Origin: Paramarasmius palmivorus
Taxonomy: Eukaryota > Basidiomycota > Agaricomycetes > Agaricales > Marasmiaceae
NCBI GenBank assembly: GCA_037176845.1
Contig: JAYKXP010000324.1
Span: 1 to 26,723 of the forward strand
Direction: 5' to 3'
Length of the DNA stretch: 26,723 bases
A program made the translations under genes and the position numbers. The notes under the pieces were generated by a model. That model ran no database searches, was not told where the DNA came from, and saw nothing but the letters and a program-made list of their open reading frames with translations. Below are positions 19,110 through 26,723 of this stretch, in pieces (within the stretch, counting starts at the first letter, position 1; each line of letters opens with the position of its first letter).

Positions 19110-20221
19110 GATGGTGTTTGGAACGAGTCAGGATAATTGCGCACGACATTCTTTTTCCGACATTTTTCCGTTCTGCCTCGTGGCTTGTTCAATTCGTTTT
19201 CTTTCTGCTTCAAACTCGGAATACACAACCTCTGTGATATTAGCTCCTAGTAACTCTCTTGTTTCCCGCAGACGCGGAAATCGCATGGATTCTGAAGCTT
19301 TTGGTTTTGTGTGCCTCAACGCGTGGATGGGTTTTGGCAAGGTGCGTGTTCTTGTTAACTCTAGAGTTGACCTAGTGGACTCACGATTAATTCTCTTAAT
19401 TAATAGGCAACGACCCAAGGCAATTCAAGTTCCGGAACGCTAAGCTTGAAGCATGAAGAACCGAAATCGCCTCAACACACAATTTCGATCTGGATTCTGT
19501 GGTCTCTGCTGATGAGGCCGCTTTTTCGGACGCTGTCTGCGTTTTTCAGAGGTAGCTGACCAAAGGTCACTATCACGTCTGCATCGGGTCACGACGGTAC
19601 ACTGGGAACAGCAATTCATTCGGCCTAAAAATGACTATCGCGCTCGTTGAACGTTGAAGCTTTGAAGGTCCAACCGAAGCACACTGACCCCGGACGCTCA
19701 GGGTTCCGATTCTTGTCAACGTACGTCTACAAACATCCCTTCTCTCAAGGCCCCAGGGAATGGGGAGTTCTGTGCTGGTTTGACAAGGAGGCTGAGAGAG
19801 AAAACGATACCCTAGCTCTCGCTACTTGGATTGCATTCCTTCACCTTCACATATCAAACATGTGCTACCCAAACTCTGATTTCACGGTGAGCGAGACCAC
19901 CTTAAACTTGTACTTTCCTGACAACATTTGCGCAATCTTAGCATTTCTGATTCATCGACATCGACATCGATTGCCTTTCTATTCAATACATGACTCTTAC
20001 GGAACCAGCGGACGTCCGTCACGGTGTCGAGTATGTACTTCAATTCATTGTTTAACATCCACGCGCCCTGAAGCTTAGAAGATATTAACCTACTTCGACT
20101 TCCCCGGGCCCATTGCGCAATCTTAGCTTTTCATCAATGACTCAGATATACGGAACCAGCGGGCGTCCGTGTCGAGTACTTCAACCCAGCTCGAGTCTGA
20201 GTCAACATCTAACTACGCGCC
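19110..20221. promoter_or_regulatory. Divergent region between GNAT B and GNAT C
   Basis: This 1.1-kb stretch lies between two divergent paralogues and is the axis of the large inverted duplication. Its right part holds a direct repeat: about 19928-20072 is repeated at 20113-20230, including TTGCGCAATCTTAGC and ACGGAACCAGCGG.CGTCCGT. The left part could hold a small two-exon gene (19285-19559), which is weak. An open frame at 19647-20078 has no ATG start and is not supported. Confidence 0.5.
19285..19559 (+). CDS. Possible small two-exon gene, 69 codons
   Basis: ATG at 19285, an exon to 19341 (19 codons), a 65-nt candidate intron with GTGCGT donor and TTAATAG acceptor, and a second exon 19407-19559 that keeps frame and ends in TGA. 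The protein would be 69 residues with a hydrophobic stretch near the end (ISIWILWSLLMRPLF). It matches no family I know. Any AT/GC-balanced intergenic kilobase can yield such a model by chance, so this is only a candidate. Confidence 0.18.
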
Positions 20222-20230
20222 ATGCTCTCC
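19928..20230 (+). repeat. Tandem duplication of the GNAT C promoter
   Basis: Two units, about 19928-20072 and 20113-20230. Shared blocks in order are TTGCGCAATCTTAGC, ATGACTC, ACGGAACCAGCGG.CGTCCGT (19999-20019 and 20150-20170), GTGTCGAGTA..TACTTCAA, AACATC and ACGCGCC. The second unit runs into the start codon (CGCGCCATG). In the first unit the same place reads CGCGCCCTG, so it has no start codon. Spacing varies because of small deletions. Confidence 0.75.
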
Positions 20231-20990
20231 TCTGAAAAAGACACCAACTTTTACTTCCCAATCCCAGATATCCTGGAAAGCGACGGTGTCAAGCTCGTTC
20301 CATTCATCGTGCGTACATATATACTCATTGCCAAGTCCCCATTCAAAGCAACACCCCTGACAGCCTGCTAAACACGCTTCATCTCTCCTCCAAGGCCTCT
20401 CCACAACCCCGACACTAACCCAATGCCTCCCCATCGGTCCATACACATCCCCCGAGGACCTCGTCCTCGATTTCTGGGATAATCGACTCAAACCATCACC
20501 TAGCTCAACGCTTTTCGTTATATACGATAAAACTCAACCTGACGTAAACGACGAAGCAGCGGGATTCATAGCGCTAATCAACACAAGCCTCCAAGACCTA
20601 CACACCGAAATCGGCTACGTCGTCATTTTCCAGCGGTTTCAACGCACACACGTCTCGTCCAATGCCGTCGGGGTACTTATGCGTTACGCGTTGGACCTTC
20701 CGGAACGTGGGGGCCTGGGTCTGAGAAGGGTACAGTGGCAAGCGAATAAGTTGAATGAGGCTAGTGTTGGGTTGGCGTTGAAGATGGGGTTTGTGAAGGA
20801 AGGGGTGTTGAGGTGGCATAGAGTGCTTGATAAGGGAAAGGAGAAGGGGCATAATGGTGGAAGGCACAGGAAGGGAGATCCGAGAGAAGGATGTAGCGCG
20901 AGGGATACGGCGATTTTGGCGGTGTGCTGGGATGATTGGGAAGATGGGGTTAGGGAGAAGGTTGAGGAGGTGATGAGGAGACGGAAGTAA
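20222..20990 (+). CDS. GNAT-family N-acetyltransferase C
   Basis: Two exons, 20222-20308 and 20364-20990, with a 55-nt intron at the shared position (GTGCGT donor, CTGACAG acceptor), giving 237 residues. The domain order is as in GNAT A and B: NFYFPIPDILESDGVKLVPF, LPIGPYTSPEDLVLDFW, TLFVIYDKT, AAGFIALINTSLQDLHTEIGYVVI, the loop RFQRTHVSSNAVG, MRYALDLPERGGLGLRRVQW, NEASVGLALKMGF and KEGVLRWHRVL. The tail has RKGDPREG and CWDDWEDGVREKVEE. It is closest to GNAT B, and the two face away from each other. The promoter is tandemly duplicated upstream, and TGACTCA lies at 20138-20144, 77 nt before the start. The acceptor substrate is unknown. Confidence 0.9.
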
Positions 20991-21225
20991 GGTGTAGTTA
21001 TCTGCATTCTGGGTAACGCGTTCATGTGCAGGAAAACAAAATACATTTGATTTGATTTCGCAGCTTAGCTACTTCTCGACGACTGGTTTTACTCTCGAAC
21101 TACGTTTAGAAACGACTTCATGTATAGCTTTTGGGCTCAAATGTTCATCTCCGCCTTTTCCGACTGTGGTTTCTTTTGCTGTTGGTTCTGTGCAGTGTCG
21201 TCTAGTCAGCACCTCGTTGTCGTCA

Positions 21226-21439
21226 TTATCGTGAACAAGCAGACGCACTATACATCGACCCCTTGCCTTCTTTCCCCTTTACATCCATGTGCATAGCATA
21301 CGCAGCCCCTGCGTAGATGGATATAGCAGCGGCTGTTGCGATGGCCTGCGTGTTTCGGTGTATGTATTTCTGAAGGCAGTAAATGGGAAGTAGAAGGGCA
21401 ACGTACAAGTCCTGAAGTTCGTGCTGCTGTTGCGGCCAT
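21226..21439 (-). CDS. Possible small hydrophobic protein, 50 codons
   Basis: Two exons on the minus strand, 21439-21407 (11 codons, MAATAARTSGL) and 21345-21226, joined in phase 0 across a 61-nt intron with GTACGT donor and ACGCAG acceptor. The product is 50 residues: a short Ala/Thr-rich start, a hydrophobic stretch AIATAAAISIYAGAAYAM that could cross a membrane once, and a polar Lys/Gly/Ser tail. I do not recognise it; small fungal mitochondrial proteins can look like this, but that is a guess. The coherent splice pair, clear membrane segment and TAA stop make it more credible than the other short frames. It lies between convergent GNAT C and D and has no counterpart between A and B. Confidence 0.5.
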
Positions 21440-21740
21440 TGTGCGTGTCTGACTCTTGGTGCTACTTCGTAACCGTTATTTAAATACGATTGAGACGTGG
21501 TGATATCATGGGTCAGGAGGCATTTCTGCAATTCAATGCGGCTGACTGTTTACACCACAGCCGCGATCCGTTTCAGCATGAACGTAGTGTGCAATCGATC
21601 ACGGGCTCAGGCTTTAGGACACCGATTCGTGGATGTTGGGTGTAACGATCGCGGTACGAGAACATTCTTGCAATTGGTGCAAGTTGAAGGTCGTGTTCCA
21701 ATTTCAATTTGCAAGCGCCTAAAAGATAAACCAAATCCTC
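21440..21740. other. Gap before GNAT D 3' end
   Basis: About 300 nt between the start of the small hydrophobic candidate and the stop codon of GNAT D. I see no gene, RNA or repeat in it; it should include the promoter of the 50-codon candidate. Confidence 0.4.
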
Positions 21741-22505
21741 TCAGCGCCTATTCATTATCTTATCAACTTTCTCTCTTCCACCATCTTCCCAAACATCCCA
21801 ATAGGTCGCCAACAAAACACTGTCTCTCCCTTCCCATCCTTCTCCCGGATCTCCTTTCCTAACTTTCCTACCATTGCTTCCTACTTCCTTCCCTTTACTC
21901 CGATCAAGCACCATATGCCACCTCATCACCCCTTCTTTCACAAACCCCATTTTCTCAGCCAACTTGACACTCCCCTCGTTAACCACGTTCGCGTACCACT
22001 GTAATCGCCTCAGACCCAATCCGCCTCGCTCAGGTAGATCCAGAGCGTAACGCATAAGCAACCCAACGGCGTGCGACGCGATGTTTCGACCTTGAAACCG
22101 ACTTCCGACGATAATGGGAGCGATTTCGGCGAGAAGGTCGGTTGGGGAGGTGTTTATGAAGCCTATTGCGCCTACTACCTCTTCGGAATCTGGTGTTTTG
22201 TCGTAGATGACGAAGAGTGTTTCGCTAGACCGGGGGTGCATACGGCCTTCCCAGAGTTCGGCGACGAGGTCGGTAGCAGAGGTATATGGGCCGATGGGGA
22301 CGTATTGCCAGAGTGGGGTGTCGATTGTGGTGAAGAGGGGTTGAGCGTGTTGGGCGGGCTATGGTATCAGTCTAGGTCTAGTCTTGGGGGTAGTATGGAC
22401 GGAAAGGCGTACGATGAAAGGAACTAGTTTGACCCGGTCACTCTCGAGTACGTCGGGGATTGGGAAGCAGAAGTTGTCGTCTTTTTGAGAGGAGAATTCT
22501 GTCAT
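21741..22505 (-). CDS. GNAT-family N-acetyltransferase D
   Basis: Two exons on the minus strand, 22505-22413 and 22358-21741, with a 54-nt intron (GTACGC donor, ACCATAG acceptor), giving 236 residues. By eye at least four in five residues match GNAT A, including the start MTEFSSQ, the whole VVNEGSVKLAEKMGFVKEGV block and the tail KEVGSNGRKVRKGDP. Even the intron sequences resemble each other (both start GTACGCC and share CCATAC). The acetyl-CoA loop reads RFQGRNIASHAVG, intermediate between the QGKGIA of A and the QRTHVSS of B and C. The catalytic machinery looks intact. A TGAGTCA (reverse complement of TGACTCA) lies at 22527-22533, 21 nt before the start. With GNAT C it forms the mirrored counterpart of the A-B pair. 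Confidence 0.9.
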
Positions 22506-23478
22506 GGTGAGCTTTGGGTACTGGTCTGAGTCATGTTTTTTCTTTGTGGTGCTAGTTATTGATGTTACGGAGATAGCAGGGCGTTTCTAAAACCTAATTG
22601 CGCGCATGGGTATCTTGATATTTGACGGGATTCTTCCTAATAGTACAAGGTATACATACCCACCGCCTTTGTTCTCGGCTTAAACGGCAATGTACTATAT
22701 ATGTGCCTAGAACACGATCTGAACCTCGCATGCCTACCTTACTCCAGAGTTCAAAGAAATGTGGCTCCTTCAATCGACTACGTTCTGGAAACGCACCCAA
22801 TCACGATTCGCCTCGAGCTCACTATCCCTCGCCACGGAATAGACGTGACATCGCTCGTAATTCGTGCCGCAAAAGCTCAAATTCTGTACCTTCGATATCC
22901 TTCAACAGCGGGTAAGAATAGATCGTTGGTAAGTTCGAACGTTCCGGGGAGCAAAAGAAGCAATCGGCTGGTGCGTTGTCCAATGTGTTCATTTTGCAAC
23001 AGGTTTAGATGCTGACAGTTATTCACCAGATTTCCGAGCTCATGCGACCGACCGTTCTACTGCCAATGCGTGTTCTCTTTTCATTCAAAGGGTCTATATT
23101 TCAGGGTTGTTTCCAGGTTAACAAGATGGCAACGTTAACGATCGCGGATTCGTTGTCGGTGTGTTCCCTGCCACTTTCGTTGTATGATTCATTCATTCAT
23201 TCCCTGTTCTTCGTATCAGGTCATAGTTGTCTACCTTTGAGATCGGAACACAATACTTAGAAAGTTACGCGCGCAACGCACCCTTTGCCTTGAACGAGAT
23301 CAAAACCTGATTGTAATCAGCAGTGCAGATAGGTACGTAGTCCTAGTCGACAGTCACGAAAGTGGTACGTAGAAATATCCGCAAAAAGTTGGGGTACTAA
23401 TCAGAGCCATTAGTGTTTTCATACATTATACAGGAACAAGAATAAAAGCTCACTGATAGTCCTAGGGATTCCTCGCCA
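22506..23478. other. Gap between GNAT D and large membrane protein gene
   Basis: The GNAT D promoter occupies the left end. From 22701 there is a plus-strand coding-like stretch described separately. The rest, about 23261-23478, is the 3' flank of the large minus-strand gene. An ATTC microsatellite of about four units occurs near 23188-23200. No RNA gene was recognised. Confidence 0.45.
22701..23260 (+). CDS. Possible unrecognised two-exon gene
   Basis: A first exon 22701-22911 begins with ATG and encodes about 70 residues with normal amino-acid balance (THPITIRLELTIPRHGID and IRAAKAQILYLRYPSTA), ending at a GTAAGA donor. Two acceptors keep a frame open. CTGACAG at 23018 gives a 150-residue product ending at 23260; GCAACAG at 23001 gives a shorter product. 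No family is recognised, the intron would be longer (90-107 nt) than most here, and all three frames are open downstream, so the second exon is uncertain. It could also be a decayed fragment. The stretch upstream to 22644 is open in the same frame. Confidence 0.25.
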
Positions 23479-26400
23479 TTAAGCGTTGATCCATGCGTTT
23501 TCGCCGGTCTCCAAGTGCTCTGTGCTCCGGGAGGCTTCCGTCTTTAACCCGTCGCTCTTCGCACTCTGACCGTCCGAGTCCTCTTCGCTTCGAATATTTG
23601 GTTCGTTCGGACTAGATCTGGTGCCTTCTTCCGTCGCTTTGTCTGTCTCCGCCACAACCCCGGCGGGCCTGTCTTCCGCCGAGTCAAGCGCCTCTAAATG
23701 ATCCTTCTCGTCATCGTTCGTTGGGTTGTGCTGCACAGTGACGTTGTAAACCTTCCAAAACCAGTCGCTATCGACTAGAATCTTCCCGCAGCCTTGAGAA
23801 ACGGGGGTGAAATGCAAGACAACGCATTCAATGTCTCCTTCCTCTTCGCGCGGAGGAATAACATACTCTGCAGTAGTATCAGTTGTTGCAGTGTTGTCCG
23901 ACCGCAGGGTGGCATCGAGAGTTATTTGCCTGGATCCCCTACGGACATATAACGTGACCGTGAGTCCGCCTGGATGGGGACAGTAGAATAGGACAAGACA
24001 TCGCGCGGTATCAAACAGTTGGATGTAGTCGCCTTTTGCGCGGATGTCTCTGTCGTCCCGAGACTCGTATCCCACAGTGTAACTGAAAGACGGATCTTCC
24101 AGCTCAAGGACTCTTGTTTTCCAAGATCTCCTATTTGAAAATACAGCTCTACAATGCCGAGTTTCGCAGGTTTCGTCGAGTCCTGGTTGATGGCAACCAA
24201 TCCCGGCAAGACAGATGACGTTGGGAGCCTTGTCCAGAGACTTGCAAATTGCTTCCATCTCTTTACTGTCAGTGTCACGGTCGGGATTGTAGCAACGGAT
24301 GATGAAGGTGGTGATCCATGTTGCCTTTAAGTTCAAGGTTTCATACTGCTTCAGAACAGCAGTCGTCCCATTACTATTAGCGACCTCATCCACATCGTGT
24401 CTCTCGATGTGATAAGAACTGGCACAAATGTCAACTGCAATTAAAGGGCTGTGGATATGCCGTTGAAGCATTGTGGAAGCGTAAACTGATAACTCGGTAA
24501 ATTGGACATACGGCTTCCAAGACGAAGAGTCGAGCACATTCTGAATTGCGCTCCATGTAGTGGCAGTTTTTTGTACCTCCCGGAAACCATGATCCAGAAA
24601 CTCCTTCAACCGGTAGGAGGTTAATCGCATGATAAGATCGAGCTTCTGTAGTGGCTCTGGAATGTTGATATGGATAGGCGACTCGGAAGTAGATGCCTTT
24701 AGTGATAATGAGTCCGAACTGGGGCTTTTCGATGTGTTGTCTGTGACTTGGATATCAGGTAACATACTTTTGATCCAAACGTGCAAAAGGCAGTCACGGT
24801 GCATGATATTTTTCAGGTATCCTGCAAGCTTCATGACTGAGTCTGGATCCGCACTCGATAGGTTATCGAGTCGAGCATGATCTCTCAGTTGATCTGCGGT
24901 GGCGTGAATGGCATCTGATTCCCTAAGCATTACCAGCATCTGCTCTACATGTTCCCACTGGCGGCTGATTTGCTTGGTAGCTGTACCACTCCATTTGCAC
25001 TGAGAATATCTGGCCAAAGCCCAATCGCGGCTACTGGCCATCCGTCGATGCATCGCTCGAATGCACTCTGGGAGACTCTGCCGTGAAAATAGGTCTCTCC
25101 AGTCACTGGCAAATTGTCTCTCCTCCTCCCATAACTGCAACTCCAAGATCACTGTCTCGACGATGTGCAATACCTCGCCATAGAAGGAGGCGGGCCGCTT
25201 AATCCAATCCGCCACTGAAATAACCTCTTTTTCACGGTATTCGTCATCCCGCTCGTTTAATCTCTGGAGCATAGACCCTCTGGCCTCACAGTAGTCATTT
25301 TTTAGGGTCCACGACCTCTGCAAGTCTATGAACATCCCATCATGTTCGCTCAAAGGTTTGGTAGACAATTTGCCTTCATTGGAGGGGGGAAAGGCGAGGA
25401 GATTCCAGCCAACAGTAAGAGCTTGAACATCTTGCGTTCTATCGAACAGTCGTGCACTCAACAGTCGCGAATGATTAACGACTTCATGATAACACCGACT
25501 TTTGATGAACGCATCAACATTTTTGAGTATCCGACGACGGATGGTGACCAGAACTGCTCGCGTATGAGGGTCTGTGTCCAGGGTAGAAGAAAAGATGTCA
25601 AAATCATCCCCCTCGGGAGAAAAAGTCAATGTTGTGCGGGAATCTATGAAATGGACTGTTGTGTACAGCGCCTTCTGTGTGCCATGAAAGAGGATGCTGT
25701 AAAACAAGGACACAGCATTGAGTTCTAGCCGTTCCAAAGGCCCAACCCATGCCGTAGCCATACTCAGAAAATCAGCCTCATTGTAGACAACGAATTCCTG
25801 AGGCGAAGAAGGCTGATCATCTGTCTTTATCCGTAACTGTGATCCATCATACGGGGATGTGACAAGAGGAAATAGGCTGTCTGAGTCCGAGGCGGCATTG
25901 TCATTTAGTTTGAGTAACATCTTCAGACTTGTTTCCTCATCCCAAGTTGGATTAGAGCCCCAAAGGAAGGTGCGCAGAAGAGACAAAGTGCTCTCTAACC
26001 CAAACCAAACATATGGTCCATTCTCCATGTCACTTTGCCCGACGAGGCTGAAACACCCAACATAGCCGGTAATGACCATTCCAATCCCGATGGCTATGAT
26101 GACCTGGTAGAGAATAAGGCACCAATCCACAGTGAAGCATTGCTCCAGTTTGCAGATTTCATTATCCGTAATACGACATTTTGAGCAACTACCCTTGCCT
26201 CCTTTCTCCACGTCACATGTTCGAGTGAGGTGCAGAAAGGGCCGCCTAGAAGGCTGAAGGTGGAGTTGGGGGAGTCGCTCCCAAATGCGATCTTCCAGAA
26301 CTTTTTGGGCATCGGATGAGGTAGCCTTGAGTTCATCTTTCGTTTGGAATCTTAGCCAATGAAGGCTAGTGTTAGCAATGCGGTTTATGCGTAGTTGCAG

Positions 26401-26723
26401 CGCCAATTGCGTAGCTACTACGCAAGCTAAAGAACCGAAAGAACGGAGGAGAGGAAATAGCCATGATAACGGACGATTCCATTGACCGCTCGTGAGGTAG
26501 ATATAGGGAGTTATGCTGAGCATAGCACTCAACAGAGAAGAGAAGATAAGTGACATATTCCACGAGAAAAGATAGTGCTGGAAGCGTCAAGAGGACTTAT
26601 TAGATATGTCGATAAGAGGGATATCAGAAATCACCTTTACACTCCAATGCCCAAGATTATGCTTTCCATTCGTGATGCCACTACTAGCGGATCTTTTCCA
26701 GCCCGACCACTTAAAAGCTTTCA
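23479..26723 (-). CDS. Very large unrecognised membrane protein, C-terminal part
   Basis: The gene is cut by the right window edge. Two exons are visible on the minus strand: 26723-26635 (29 codons, entering from outside) and 26577-23479 (1,032 codons plus TAA), with a 57-nt intron (GTGATT donor, TTCCAG acceptor). The visible part is 1,061 residues. Near its start are hydrophobic segments around SLIFSSLLSAMLSITPYIYL, WLFPLLRSFGSLACVVATQL and CLILYQVIIAIGIGMVITGY, so it has at least three membrane helices. A Cys-rich patch (CDVEKGGKGSCSKCRITDNE and following C) lies before the third helix. The remaining 800 or so residues are soluble and look alpha-helical, followed by a beta-rich stretch (SFSYTVGYE, LTVTLYVRRGSRQITLDATL) and an acidic Ser/Glu tail. 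I do not recognise the family, and no catalytic motif was seen. One long exon is unusual beside its intron-rich neighbours. Confidence 0.85.

Noticed and set aside
19647..20078. 143-codon open frame between GNAT B and C
   Set aside because: It begins with TTG, has no good ATG, overlaps the duplicated GNAT C promoter and matches no family.
17332..22505. GNAT inverted repeat as terminal inverted repeats of a DNA transposon
   Set aside because: The arms are whole genes with introns, and no transposase or target duplication is present; segmental inverted duplication explains it.
1..26723. CRISPR arrays, operons, bacterial-type ribosome binding sites
   Set aside because: The window is intron-rich fungal DNA; no regularly spaced repeats were seen and such features are not expected.

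Overview
The window is nuclear DNA of a filamentous basidiomycete, most likely a mushroom-forming agaricomycete. The evidence is genes split by many introns of about 46-70 nt with GTRNGT donors and CTNAC-type branch sites, very small exons (12, 27, 29 and 35 nt), and the fungal protein families present: a DUF3455 secreted protein, an anchored old-yellow-enzyme relative, a BEM46-type hydrolase and a fungal DHA1 transporter. All gene models were read by hand from the sequence. Splice sites were chosen so that frame, phase and family conservation agree.

Layout, left to right. (1) 227-1966: 5'-truncated non-LTR (LINE-type) retrotransposon, keeping the C-terminal part of its reverse-transcriptase ORF and a short A-rich repeat tail. 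(2) 2909-3814 (-): secreted DUF3455 protein, 4 exons including a 12-nt microexon. (3) 4673-6425 (-): NADH:flavin oxidoreductase (OYE family) with a C-terminal membrane extension. (4) 6799-8708 (-): TFIIE alpha subunit. (5) 8979-17008: four copies, one of them dead, plus two partial relics of a small unrecognised protein family of 156-167 residues. This array is interrupted by an 11-exon DHA1 MFS transporter (9939-12135, -) and, divergent from it, a 9-exon BEM46/ABHD13-like hydrolase (12528-14057, +). (6) 17332-22505: four GNAT acetyltransferase paralogues, A(+) B(-) C(+) D(-). A resembles D and B resembles C, so the C-D pair is an inverted duplicate of the A-B pair. A possible 50-codon gene lies between C and D. 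(7) 23479 to the right edge (-): the C-terminal 1,061 residues of a very large unrecognised membrane protein, cut by the window edge.

The housekeeping genes (TFIIE alpha, OYE, hydrolase, transporter) show no sign of forming one pathway. The distinctive feature is a duplication hot spot of about 14 kb (8.7-22.5 kb), where two unrelated small gene families expanded side by side by tandem and inverted copying, leaving dead copies, orphan promoters and a duplicated promoter. Many exons in this stretch also show a compositional sawtooth: codons ending in C/A at the 5' end of an exon give way to codons ending in G/T at its 3' end, on both strands. The flanking genes (LINE, OYE, 1-kb-codon membrane protein) do not show it clearly. 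No family or pathway here can be called a proven new system. The unrecognised 156-residue family, the GNAT palindrome and the exon-phased composition are the best candidates for new biology.
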